A stretch of DNA of 64,000 nt from Pseudomonas laurylsulfativorans. Lineage in GTDB: Bacteria > Pseudomonadota > Gammaproteobacteria > Pseudomonadales > Pseudomonadaceae. Where the stretch lies: positions 1,240,001-1,304,000 of the forward strand of contig NZ_MUJK01000001.1 of NCBI RefSeq assembly GCF_002906155.1, given 5' to 3'. Position 1 is the stretch's first letter. Every line of letters starts with the position of its first letter. The position numbers were made by a program, and so were the translations under genes. The notes beneath the pieces are model-generated. The model made no database searches, was not told where the DNA came from, and saw only the letters and a list, made by a program, of their open reading frames with translations. Positions 52,264 through 60,739 of this stretch are shown here, piece by piece.

Positions 52264-52377
52264 AATTGATGTACCACGCGTAGACAGCCCCCTCTGCGAA
52301 GTCGCCAAAACCAACGTGTCTTCCAGTATCTGAATATCCAATACCACTGCACAGTTCGCTTGATTTAACGATCCCCT

Positions 52378-52413
52378 CCTCCCTCGATTCCGGCCAATAA
52401 CCAGGCAACGCCG
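52378..52413 (+). repeat. Leader-like repeat, copy 1 (no gene after it)
   Basis: The stretch with CAATAACCAGGCAACGCCG resembles 54605-54640 (CAATAACAAGGCAACGCCG), including the preceding CTCCCT-GA-TC-GGC context. Copy 2 lies in the leader of the ferredoxin oxidoreductase gene. Copy 1 is followed only by the 3' end of the LysR gene on the other strand, so it looks like a remnant leader. Confidence 0.5.
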
Positions 52414-52435
52414 TGCGCGTGGCCGGCGGGTAAGA

Positions 52436-53347
52436 CTACGAAGCGCAAGCCATGATCATGAACTGCCGGAATGCCTGGGCCGGTGCGGACAAACGGGTAT
52501 CGGGCAGCCAGATCAGTCCGAGTTCCATGGGCGGGATCACGTCCACCAGCGGGCGGATTTCAATTTTCTTGCCTTCCAGGGACCAGGCTCGGTAGAGCAT
52601 GTCCGAGAGAATGGTCACGCCAAAACCATGGCCCACCAGGCCGCGCAATGCCTCCATGGAAGAGGTGCGAAATGCAATCTTGGGCGCCAGGCCACGGGAC
52701 TCCCAATAGCGCGAAGTTGAAATTTCTCCCTCATCGACCGTGGCGAGGATGTAGGCATGCTCCGCGACGTCTTCAAGATTGATTGAGGGCGCCGATATCA
52801 GCGGGTGCTGACTGGCCAGCCAGAGCTGGCGACGGGAGCGAATCAGCACCTGATGGGCCAGCCCCTCCAGGTTCGGTGTGTTGGAGACAATCGTCAGGCC
52901 CAGGTCAAGGTCGCCATTGCCCAGGGCTTCTTCAATGCTCTGGCGGTCCATGTCGACGAGGTCGATCTCGACCTGCGGGTAACTACGTTTGAAACGGGCC
53001 AGCAGTGCCGGCAGAAAATAACCAAGTACGGTGTAGGAGGCACCCACGCGCACGGTTCCCTGCATGGCATGGCCAAGAAACAGCGGCTCGCTGAGCGCGT
53101 CCTGCAGGGTGTCGAGGATGTGCCGCGCATGCTGGGAAAACTTGTTGCCCTCAGCAGTCAGGGTCACGCCGTGGGGTAGGCGGTCGAACAGACTGACGCC
53201 CATGGAGTGTTCCAGGTGCAACACCGCCGCGGTGATCGCCGACTGCGATACATGTGCCTTCAATGCTGCCTGGGAAAACTGCCCGGCATCGGCGGCGGCC
53301 ACAAAATAGCGCAGCTGGCGCATGGAAATATCTTTGCCTTTCGTCAT
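52436..53347 (-). CDS. LysR-family transcriptional regulator
   Basis: A 303-aa LysR protein with an N-terminal helix-turn-helix (RQLRYFVAAADAGQFSQAA, then LKAHVSQSAITAAVLHLE) and a substrate-binding domain (GTVRVGASYTVLGYFLPALL). The start is uncertain: ATG 53347 (MTKGKDIS) and ATG 53323 (MRQLRY) are both possible, and neither has a good ribosome-binding site. A longer frame reaches 53398. It is convergent with the lipoprotein gene, and its target is not apparent; the neighbouring MDR gene lies on the same strand upstream. Confidence 0.85.
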   Translation of the reverse strand: MTKGKDISMRQLRYFVAAADAGQFSQAALKAHVSQSAITAAVLHLEHSMGVSLFDRLPHGVTLTAEGNKFSQHARHILDTLQDALSEPLFLGHAMQGTVRVGASYTVLGYFLPALLARFKRSYPQVEIDLVDMDRQSIEEALGNGDLDLGLTIVSNTPNLEGLAHQVLIRSRRQLWLASQHPLISAPSINLEDVAEHAYILATVDEGEISTSRYWESRGLAPKIAFRTSSMEALRGLVGHGFGVTILSDMLYRAWSLEGKKIEIRPLVDVIPPMELGLIWLPDTRLSAPAQAFRQFMIMACAS

Positions 53348-53480
53348 CTGATTCAGTGATACCTGGCGCAGGTTGATCAAGCAGGGGGCGGGCCGCAAAA
53401 AAAAACATCGCTTTCAATGCCGCATGCCACAAAGCAAAGGGCGTCTGGGCTGAGGATTTTCACCCACAGCACCCGTGCTG

Positions 53481-53506
53481 AAAGGCACCCTGGCAAGGGC
53501 GCCTTT
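53481..53506 (-). terminator. Intrinsic terminator after the MDR gene
   Basis: An 11-bp stem with one mismatch (53481-53491 with 53496-53506, 4-nt loop) has TTT at its minus-strand 3' end. It lies 14 bp beyond the stop codon at 53521. Confidence 0.75.
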
Positions 53507-53520
53507 GCGCGCTACCCTGT

Positions 53521-54447
53521 TTAACGACGAATCGAGGCGGTAATTTTTGCATGGGGCCCGTTGACCTGCGCGGCCCAGGCTTCAGCCGCCTGGTCCAGGG
53601 TGAAATCCAGGTAATCCACCTCGATCTGCTGTTCCCTGGCGATCTTCAGCAGACGCAGCCAGATCTGCTCACGATCTGCGGGCGGGCGCTGGCCTGTGCC
53701 GATGCACGACAGGTTGCGGAACAGAAGATCGGCAATGTCCAGATTGAGTTGGCGACCGGCACCAGTGCCAATGGTCATGATACGCGCACCCCAGTTGGTG
53801 GCTTTCAGGGCCGTCAACATGGGTTGACCGCACACCAGGTCCAGCACCACATCAAATCCGCCATCGGCGGCATCCTTGAGTGCAGCCACATCATCACTGC
53901 CACCCAAGGTCACTACAGCGTCGGCCAGGCCCCGGGACTTCAGTCGCCCGAGCGCGTCAGCCGACCGCGCCGCACCGACCACCTTGCCCGCCCCCATGCC
54001 GCGGGCCAGTTGCAAGGCGATCTGCCCGAGGGTGCCGGTGGCGCCCAGAATCAGGACTTTTTCACCCTTCTGGATCGCGGCTTTTTCCAGGGGAATGATG
54101 GCACCGGTGGCGGCGATGCCCATGCTGATTGCGGTTTTGTCGTCTACGTCGTCCGGTACATCCCACACTTCGGCTTGTGGCACCAGGGTTCGCTCTGCGA
54201 AGGCACCAAACGGCAATACCGAGCGCTCGCCGAAGTACACCCGGCGGCCATCCGGCGCACGGCCCACGCCTTCGCCGCGAATGACACAGGGGTATTCAAC
54301 ACCCAGACGGTAGGCGCCCAGTACATCCCAGCCCCCCAGGCCAGCGGTATCAACATCGATCAGGACTGCGCCGTCTTGCGGCTTCGGCTCGCGAAACTCG
54401 CCGACTACTGGCGGCGCATTGCGCTCGGAAATGATTGCGGCACGCAT
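53521..54447 (-). CDS. MDR-family quinone-oxidoreductase-like protein
   Basis: A 308-aa medium-chain dehydrogenase/reductase. The nucleotide-binding segment ILGATGTLGQIALQLARG is near residue 143. No catalytic-zinc or structural-zinc cysteine cluster is seen, so it belongs to the zinc-free quinone-oxidoreductase-like group that reduces enones or quinones with NADPH. It is single-gene, and the 22-bp element lies 52 bp upstream of its start, so it likely belongs to the same regulon. AAGGAG precedes ATG 54447. A role in reducing an unsaturated terpenoid ketone is an inference. Confidence 0.83.
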   Translation of the reverse strand: MRAAIISERNAPPVVGEFREPKPQDGAVLIDVDTAGLGGWDVLGAYRLGVEYPCVIRGEGVGRAPDGRRVYFGERSVLPFGAFAERTLVPQAEVWDVPDDVDDKTAISMGIAATGAIIPLEKAAIQKGEKVLILGATGTLGQIALQLARGMGAGKVVGAARSADALGRLKSRGLADAVVTLGGSDDVAALKDAADGGFDVVLDLVCGQPMLTALKATNWGARIMTIGTGAGRQLNLDIADLLFRNLSCIGTGQRPPADREQIWLRLLKIAREQQIEVDYLDFTLDQAAEAWAAQVNGPHAKITASIRR

Positions 54448-54498
54448 GGCATTCTCCTTGTCTGTTTTATTTTAAGGCTGCATCTCGCCGAATAGTTG

Positions 54499-54520
54499 AA
54501 CATATTTTGATTATTTGTCT
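54499..54520. promoter_or_regulatory. Recurrent 22-bp element (AACAT-N12-TGTCT), MDR / ferredoxin oxidoreductase promoter
   Basis: GAACAT...TGTCTA has the standard spacing, but both halves differ by one base from the consensus; this is the weakest of the nine copies. It lies in the 235-bp gap between the divergent genes. Confidence 0.5.
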
Positions 54521-54604
54521 ATATATTTACCACAACGGTTGGCTGACGCTATCTGGATAACCAATATCGAGCCGCAGTTTTTGTGATTTTACGATGACAA
54601 AACC

Positions 54605-54656
54605 GCTCCCTAGACTCGGCGCAATAACAAGGCAACGCCGCTCTCCTGGCGTCGCC
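54605..54656 (+). promoter_or_regulatory. Leader of the ferredoxin oxidoreductase gene: repeat copy 2 plus hairpin
   Basis: The repeat shared with 52378-52413 contains an AATAACAA (Crc/Hfq-type) motif and runs into a hairpin, GGCAACGCC with GGCGTCGCC (one mismatch, 8-nt loop). It ends 26 bp before the start at 54683. It could control translation or mRNA stability. Confidence 0.45.
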
Positions 54657-54682
54657 ACGACAATAAAGCCTGGAGGATGAGC

Positions 54683-57600
54683 ATGAGTGCGTCCCCGTCC
54701 CTGGATGACAAATACATCCAGCACAGCGGAAAAGTTTTACTCACCGGGATTCAGGCGCTGGTGCGTCTGCCCCTGATGCAGCGGCAACGCGACCTGGCCA
54801 ATGGGTTGAACACCGCCGGGTTCATTTCCGGCTACCGCGGCTCGCCCTTGGGTGGTTTCGACCAGGCATTGTGGAAGGCCCGGGACTATCTCAAGGAGCA
54901 CCACACGGTGTTCCATCCAGGCATGAACGAAGACCTTGCCGCCACATCGATCTGGGGCACGCAGCAGGTCAACATCTTCGAAGGCGCCACCTATGACGGC
55001 GTGTTCGGCATGTGGTACGGCAAGGGTCCTGGCGTCGATCGCTGCGGCGATGTGTTCCGTCACGCCAACGCTGCCGGTACCTCGCAATTTGGCGGTGTAT
55101 TGGCGATTGCCGGTGATGATCACGGCGCTCGCTCTTCCTCGCTGCCGCACCAGACCGAGCATATTTTCAAAGCGGTGATGATGCCGGTACTCGCACCGTC
55201 CGGCGTTCAGGAATACCTCGACTACGGCATGCACGGCTGGGCCATGTCGCGTTATTCCGGTTGCTGGGTCGCACTCAAGGCGGTGGCGGATACCGTCGAG
55301 AGCGCGGCCGTTGTCGATATCGACATCCATCGCGTTCAGCCCGTTATCCCGGACATCCCGCTGCCGGAAGGCGGCCTGAATATTCGCTGGCCGGATCCGC
55401 CCCTGGCGCAGGAGCAGCGGCTGCTGGAGCACAAGCTGTACGCCGCCCTCGCCTACGCCCGCGCCAACCGCATCGACCGCATCGTGATGGATTCACCGAA
55501 AGCGCGAATCGGCATTATCACGTCCGGAAAGTCCTACCTCGACGTCTGTCAGGCGCTGAAAATCCTCGGTATCGACGAAGCCCTGGCGCAGCAAATCGGC
55601 CTGCGTGTGTACAAGGTCGGGATGGTCTGGCCGCTGGAGGCTGAAGGGGTGCGGCAGTTCGCCGAAGGCCTGGAAGAGATCGTGGTGGTGGAAGAAAAAC
55701 GCCACATGATCGAGTACCAGTTGAAGGAAGAACTCTACAACTGGCGTGAAGACGTCCGCCCGCGCATCGTCGGCAAATTTGACGACAAGGGTGAGTGGAG
55801 CCTGCCGCACACCGGTTGGCTGCTGCCGGCGGTCAACGACCTGACGCCGGCAATGATTGCCCGTGCGCTGGCCAAGCGCATTTTGCGCCTGCATCAGAAT
55901 GGCCCGCTGCAAGTACGTCTGGCCGTGCTGGATGCGCAACTGGCCAGCAAACACCAGTTCAGCAATCTGATGGAGCGGGTGCCGCACTACTGCTCCGGTT
56001 GCCCACACAACACCTCGACCAAAGTCCCGGCAGGCAGCCGAGCGTTGGCCGGCATTGGCTGCCACTACATGGCGGCATGGATCTATCCACAGACCCAGAC
56101 CTTCAGCCAGATGGGCGGCGAAGGCGTGGCATGGATCGGGCAGGCACCGTTTACCAAGACCGAGCATGTGTTTGCCAACCTCGGCGATGGCACCTATTTC
56201 CATTCCGGAATACTCGCAATCAGGGCCGCCATCGCGGCCAAGGTGCAAATCACCTACAAGATCCTCTACAACGATGCCGTGGCCATGACTGGCGGACAGC
56301 CTGTGGACGGCAGCCTCAGCGTTGCGCAGATCAGCCGACAGCTCGCGGCCGAAGGCGTGCAACGTATTGTGGTCGTCAGTGACGATGTCGAGAAATACCA
56401 GCACATCCGTGATCTGGCAGACGGCGTGCCGGTGCTGCGTCGCGACAAAATGGACGAAGTGCAGGAACAGTTGCGCCAGTACAAGAGTGTATCGGCAATC
56501 ATCTATGACCAGACCTGTGCCGCGGAAAAACGTCGGCGTCGTAAACGCGGCAAATTCCCGGACCCGGCACGTCGGGTGGTGATCAACGAAGCGGTGTGTG
56601 AAGGCTGTGGCGATTGCAGCAGCAAGTCCAACTGCATGTCGGTGGTGACGGTGGAAACCGAGTACGGCCGCAAGCGTGAAATCGACCAGTCCTCTTGCAA
56701 CAAAGACTTCACCTGCCTCAACGGTTTTTGCCCGAGTTTTGTCACGGTGGAAGGTGGCTCCTTGCGCAAACCCAAGGCCCTGGCGGCCGCGAAGGATGAC
56801 GTGTGGGATTTGCCGACGCCCGCGACCGTCGCGCTGAATGAGCCTTACAGCATCCTGGTCACTGGCGTGGGCGGTACAGGCGTGGTGACCATTGGCGCCC
56901 TGCTGGGGATGGCGGCGTTCATCGAAGGCAAAGGCACGCTCAACCTGGACATGGCCGGCATGGCACAAAAAGGTGGCGCGGTGTGGTCGCACATTCGCAT
57001 TGCCGCGCACCAGGAACAGCTGTTTGCACCCCGGATTGCCGAAGGTGAAGCGGCCTTACTGCTGGGCTGCGACCTGGTGGTCAGCGCCAACACCGAAACC
57101 CTGTCCAAGCTGCGTCACGGTGATACCCATGCCTTGATCAACAGCGAGGAAAGCATCACCAGCGCCTTTGTGCGCACCTTCGCCCAGCAAGCGGAAAGCG
57201 GTGATTTGCAGAAGCACCCGGATCCGAAATTCCAGACCCAAAGCATGTCGGCACAAATTGCCGAAGCGGTGGGCTCTGACCAGGCGGACTTTATCGACGC
57301 AAGCAAAATTGCCACGGCGTTGATGGGCGACTCGATTGCCACCAACACCTTCATGCTTGGCTATGCCTACCAGAAAGGTTGGTTGCCGGTAGGTAAAGCG
57401 GCGCTGCTACAGGCCATCGAACTGAACGGCACGGCGGTGACCTTTAACCTCACGGCCTTTGACTGGGGCCGCTGCAGCGCCCATGACCTGCCACGGGTAT
57501 TACGCAAACTGGAAGCCGGCAAGGTGCAAAGCCCGGACCGCTTACTGTCGCAAAGCCTGGAAGAAACCCTCGCACGACGCGTGGAGTTTCTCACCGCTTA

Positions 57601-58246
57601 CCAGAACTACGCCTATGCCCAACGCTACTGGCAACGCGTCGAGCAATTCATCAAGGCGGAAACAGCACTGCTGGGACAGCCTGGAAAGCTCTCAGCGAGC
57701 GTTGCCCGTTACTACTTCAAAGTGTTGGCCATCAAGGATGAATACGAAGTGGCCCGCCTGTTTACCGACGGTCAGTTCCTGGAAAAAATCCAGGCCAGCT
57801 TCGAGGGCGACTACCGCCTGCGCTTCCACCTGGCGCCGCCGCTGCTGAACGATAACGGCTCCGGCCGCGAACCGAAAAAACGCAGTTTCGGTCCGTGGAT
57901 GCTGCAAGGCTTCAAGCTGCTGGCCAAACTCAAGTTCCTGCGTAACACCTGGCTCGATCCGTTCGGCCATACCCATGAACGCAAGGTGGAACGCAACTGG
58001 TTGGCCAACTACGAACGCATCCTCGACCTAGTGTTGACGGGTTTGACTGCCGACAAACTGGGCCTGGCTCAAGAGTTGGTAGAGCTGCCTGAAAGCGTTC
58101 GCGGCTATGGTCCGGTGAAAGAGCGATTCCTCGACCACGCGCAACAGCGTCAGGCGCAGTTGCTGGTGCAGTGGCGTAATGGCAACACCGCGCAGTTCCA
58201 TGATGCCAGCCAGAGCAACAGCAAAATCGCCGTCACTCAACTGTAA
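54683..58246 (+). CDS. Fused indolepyruvate-type 2-oxoacid:ferredoxin oxidoreductase
   Basis: A 1187-aa single-chain enzyme of the indolepyruvate ferredoxin oxidoreductase family (IorA and IorB parts joined). The order is an N-terminal pyrimidine-binding part ([17 protein letters not shown]), a thiamine-diphosphate part ([23 protein letters not shown]), a [4Fe-4S] segment ([13 protein letters not shown], then [13 protein letters not shown]) and a gamma-type domain ([15 protein letters not shown]). It oxidatively decarboxylates a 2-oxoacid to an acyl-CoA and reduces ferredoxin. ATG 54683 has GGAGG at 6 nt; ATG 54677 is too close. It may supply reduced ferredoxin for the oxygenases or process a keto-acid from ring cleavage. 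Confidence 0.9.
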   Translation: MSASPSLDDKYIQHSGKVLLTGIQALVRLPLMQRQRDLANGLNTAGFISGYRGSPLGGFDQALWKARDYLKEHHTVFHPGMNEDLAATSIWGTQQVNIFEGATYDGVFGMWYGKGPGVDRCGDVFRHANAAGTSQFGGVLAIAGDDHGARSSSLPHQTEHIFKAVMMPVLAPSGVQEYLDYGMHGWAMSRYSGCWVALKAVADTVESAAVVDIDIHRVQPVIPDIPLPEGGLNIRWPDPPLAQEQRLLEHKLYAALAYARANRIDRIVMDSPKARIGIITSGKSYLDVCQALKILGIDEALAQQIGLRVYKVGMVWPLEAEGVRQFAEGLEEIVVVEEKRHMIEYQLKEELYNWREDVRPRIVGKFDDKGEWSLPHTGWLLPAVNDLTPAMIARALAKRILRLHQNGPLQVRLAVLDAQLASKHQFSNLMERVPHYCSGCPHNTSTKVPAGSRALAGIGCHYMAAWIYPQTQTFSQMGGEGVAWIGQAPFTKTEHVFANLGDGTYFHSGILAIRAAIAAKVQITYKILYNDAVAMTGGQPVDGSLSVAQISRQLAAEGVQRIVVVSDDVEKYQHIRDLADGVPVLRRDKMDEVQEQLRQYKSVSAIIYDQTCAAEKRRRRKRGKFPDPARRVVINEAVCEGCGDCSSKSNCMSVVTVETEYGRKREIDQSSCNKDFTCLNGFCPSFVTVEGGSLRKPKALAAAKDDVWDLPTPATVALNEPYSILVTGVGGTGVVTIGALLGMAAFIEGKGTLNLDMAGMAQKGGAVWSHIRIAAHQEQLFAPRIAEGEAALLLGCDLVVSANTETLSKLRHGDTHALINSEESITSAFVRTFAQQAESGDLQKHPDPKFQTQSMSAQIAEAVGSDQADFIDASKIATALMGDSIATNTFMLGYAYQKGWLPVGKAALLQAIELNGTAVTFNLTAFDWGRCSAHDLPRVLRKLEAGKVQSPDRLLSQSLEETLARRVEFLTAYQNYAYAQRYWQRVEQFIKAETALLGQPGKLSASVARYYFKVLAIKDEYEVARLFTDGQFLEKIQASFEGDYRLRFHLAPPLLNDNGSGREPKKRSFGPWMLQGFKLLAKLKFLRNTWLDPFGHTHERKVERNWLANYERILDLVLTGLTADKLGLAQELVELPESVRGYGPVKERFLDHAQQRQAQLLVQWRNGNTAQFHDASQSNSKIAVTQL

Positions 58247-58307
58247 GCGTTGCCCGTGCTGCACAGTGTGCCGCACGGGATGTTGGTTAATTCAACAAGG
58301 TCAAACC

Positions 58308-58865
58308 ATGAACGAAGAACTGGCCAGAAATTACCGTGAGATTCTCCACGGCGTAGGTGAAGATCCAGAACGTGAAGGCTTGCTGGACACGCCAAAACGC
58401 GCGGCAAAAGCCATGCAATACCTGTGTCACGGTTACCAGCAAAGTCTCGAACAGATCGTCAACGGCGCACTGTTTGAATCGGACAACGATGAGATGGTCA
58501 TCGTCCGGGACATCGAACTTTACTCCCTGTGCGAACACCATTTGCTGCCCTTTATAGGCAAGGCCCATGTCGCCTACATACCGACGGGCAAGGTGCTGGG
58601 GCTTTCGAAGATCGCGCGGATTGTCGATATATTCGCCCGTCGTTTACAGATCCAGGAAAACCTGACACGACAGATTGCCGATGCCATTGCCCAGGTGACC
58701 GATGCCGCCGGGGTGGCGGTGGTGATCGAGGCTAAACACATGTGCATGATGATGCGCGGTGTGGAAAAGCAGAATTCGGTGATGAGCACTTCGGTGATGC
58801 TCGGGGCGTTCCGCGAGTCGTACAACACCCGCCAGGAGTTCTTGCAACTGATCCGCGGTCGCTAG
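58308..58865 (+). CDS. folE: GTP cyclohydrolase I
   Basis: A 185-aa GTP cyclohydrolase I with zinc ligands C75, H78 ([10 protein letters not shown]) and C146 (KHMCMMMRG), matching the E. coli C110/H113/C181 set, and the usual [11 protein letters not shown] and [12 protein letters not shown] segments. It makes dihydroneopterin triphosphate for folate or biopterin. AAGG lies 7 nt before ATG 58308. It follows the ferredoxin oxidoreductase gene by 61 bp with an imperfect hairpin between. Pseudomonas genomes often hold more than one folE copy; the reason for its place in this cluster is unknown. It is convergent with an SDR gene. Confidence 0.93.
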   Translation: MNEELARNYREILHGVGEDPEREGLLDTPKRAAKAMQYLCHGYQQSLEQIVNGALFESDNDEMVIVRDIELYSLCEHHLLPFIGKAHVAYIPTGKVLGLSKIARIVDIFARRLQIQENLTRQIADAIAQVTDAAGVAVVIEAKHMCMMMRGVEKQNSVMSTSVMLGAFRESYNTRQEFLQLIRGR

Positions 58866-58904
58866 GCGCGTGTGCCGGGTTCGCCCAGGCACACTGCTTG
58901 CCAT

Positions 58905-59660
58905 TCAACTGAGCATCAGCATCCCGCCGTCTATCATCAGGGTCTGACCGGTGACGAACCGTGAACCGTCGCCGGCAAGAAACACCAGCACGGGGGCCAG
59001 GTCCCGGGCCGGTTCTCCCAGCTTTCCGCCGATTGGCACTTGGCCGGCCATGTACGCATCGTGTTGCTGCAATTGCTCGGCGCTCATACTCGCGCGGGTG
59101 GCGTCGTACATCGGCGTCCACATTGCCGGAGCGATGGCGTTGACGGTAATGCCCAAGGGTCCCCATTCCCGCGCCACCGTGCGCGTCCACGCCAGTACGG
59201 CGCCCTTGCTGGCGGCGTAATGGGCTTTGCCCGGCTGTCCGAGAACGCCTGCTGCAGAGGCGAAATTGATGATGCGCCCGCCGCTGCCCTTGAGCAGTTC
59301 ATAGGCCGCTCGGTTGGTCAGGAAGGTGCCACGGGTATTGACCGCAAAGACCTTTTCCCACTCGTCCAGCGTGATGCTGTCGGCGCTGGCATTGGGCGCG
59401 ATGCCCGCGGCATGCACCAGCACGTCCAGCCCATTGAGCTGTTCGTTGGCCCAGGCAAAAGCGGCGTCTACCGATTGGCTGTCAGCGATGTCGCAGACTC
59501 GCGTGTGCGCCCAACCACCACCGTCACCCGTTATCGAGGCTGCCTCGCCCAAGTCGAGACTGACGACATAGGCACCCTCCTCCACAAACGCCTTGACCAC
59601 TGCCGCGCCAATTCCGCGGGCGCCTCCCGTGACGATGATCCGCTTACCGGCCAGTTGCAT
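58905..59660 (-). CDS. Short-chain dehydrogenase/reductase
   Basis: A 251-aa SDR with TGGARGIGAA near residue 12, HAAGIAP and an intact Ser-x12-Tyr-x3-Lys site (NFASAAG to HYAASK). It is the last gene of the minus-strand operon that runs CoA-transferase, SDR, ACAD, kinase-fold protein, SDR. It probably oxidises a hydroxyacyl-CoA or an alcohol. GAGGAAC lies upstream of its ATG. Confidence 0.87.
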   Translation of the reverse strand: MQLAGKRIIVTGGARGIGAAVVKAFVEEGAYVVSLDLGEAASITGDGGGWAHTRVCDIADSQSVDAAFAWANEQLNGLDVLVHAAGIAPNASADSITLDEWEKVFAVNTRGTFLTNRAAYELLKGSGGRIINFASAAGVLGQPGKAHYAASKGAVLAWTRTVAREWGPLGITVNAIAPAMWTPMYDATRASMSAEQLQQHDAYMAGQVPIGGKLGEPARDLAPVLVFLAGDGSRFVTGQTLMIDGGMLMLS

Positions 59661-59686
59661 GAGCTGTTCCTCTTGTTTGGGTTTTG

Positions 59687-60739
59687 TCAGGCTGTTTGAT
59701 CAATGCGCTGCAACGCTGCCTCGAAAAGGCGTAACGCCGAGGCATGATGCTTTTCACCGGTGATCTTCGGGGCTTTGCCCGCACAGGCACGGGCATGGCT
59801 GACTTCAAGGAAGATGCCGAGCTTGAAGCCGGCCAGTACCAGGTACCAGTTGAAGTCCGCCAACGAGCGTGAGCTGCCGGCGCGGTAATGCGCGACCAAT
59901 TCATCGCTGCTGCAAAAGCCGTCCCACGGGTGCACTTCGATTGTGCCGGCGCCTCGACCATCGGCACCGGGCCAGGTGACCACCAGCCAGGCCAGGTCGA
60001 GCAAAGGGTCACCGATGGTCGCCAGCTCCCAATCGACGATGGCCGCCAGCTCCCCACTGCCAGGTTGGAACATCACGTTGGACAGGTGAAAATCGCCGTG
60101 CTGGATGCCGGCCTGAAACTGTTGCGGGCAATGCTCGTTCAACCAGTTGGCCAAGCGTTCGAGGCCTGGCAGACCGGCTGCGCCAGGCCAACCCGGGTAG
60201 TCTTTGACGCTGTCCAACTGAGCCAGCCAACGTGAAACCTGGCGCTGATGAAAACCCTGTGGCCGCCCGAAGTCCGCCAGCCCCACCGCCTCGTAATCAA
60301 TCTCACCCAGTCGTAACAGCGCATCCACCATGGCCAGGCCCATACGCCGGCGCAGTGCCGGTTGTTCGGCATGGGGCGCTGGCAAACCGGCGGCATCATT
60401 GGGATTGAAGCCCTGCACCGGCTCCATCAAGTAGAAACTTGCCCCCAAAACGCTCTGGTCGACACAATCGGCAATCAGTCCGGCATGGGGCACTCGGGAA
60501 CCGGCCAACGCCTTGAGTAAACGTGCTTCGCGGGCAATGGTTTTGCTGCCGACTTCGCGCAGTTCCGCAGAAGGCCGACGCAGCACAAAGTCACGCCGCC
60601 CCCGGCGAAAGCGCAGCAGCAAATTCTGTGTGCCGCCCGTCAAGCGCCGGGCTGCCTCGATGGGCCCGCTTTCCAGGCCCATCGAGTCCATCCACTGCGC
60701 CAGACGCTCAAGGTCAACCAGTGGCTGCCAGTCGCTCAT
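59687..60739 (-). CDS. ACAD10/11-type phosphotransferase (LvaA-like)
   Basis: A 350-aa kinase-fold protein with GGTQNLLLRF near residue 35, FVLRRPS (ATP lysine region), the catalytic loop IQHGDFHLSNVMF and the metal motif IVDWELATIGDPLLDLAW. This type is linked to acyl-CoA dehydrogenases, as in human ACAD10/11 and P. putida LvaA/LvaC, where it phosphorylates the hydroxyl of a 4-hydroxyacyl-CoA. Here it overlaps the ACAD gene by four bases (ATGA), the same pairing. A hydroxyacyl-CoA from ring degradation is the likely substrate. Confidence 0.87.
   Translation of the reverse strand: MSDWQPLVDLERLAQWMDSMGLESGPIEAARRLTGGTQNLLLRFRRGRRDFVLRRPSAELREVGSKTIAREARLLKALAGSRVPHAGLIADCVDQSVLGASFYLMEPVQGFNPNDAAGLPAPHAEQPALRRRMGLAMVDALLRLGEIDYEAVGLADFGRPQGFHQRQVSRWLAQLDSVKDYPGWPGAAGLPGLERLANWLNEHCPQQFQAGIQHGDFHLSNVMFQPGSGELAAIVDWELATIGDPLLDLAWLVVTWPGADGRGAGTIEVHPWDGFCSSDELVAHYRAGSSRSLADFNWYLVLAGFKLGIFLEVSHARACAGKAPKITGEKHHASALRLFEAALQRIDQTA

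Noticed and set aside
53551..54495. Long plus-strand frame (314 codons) opposite the MDR gene
   Set aside because: It is the complement of a well-supported MDR gene, with Gln/His/Arg-rich sequence typical of antisense frames in GC-rich DNA.
55493..57010. 505-codon minus-strand frame inside the ferredoxin oxidoreductase gene
   Set aside because: It has His/Arg/Gln-rich antisense composition, no family motif and lies entirely inside a recognised gene.
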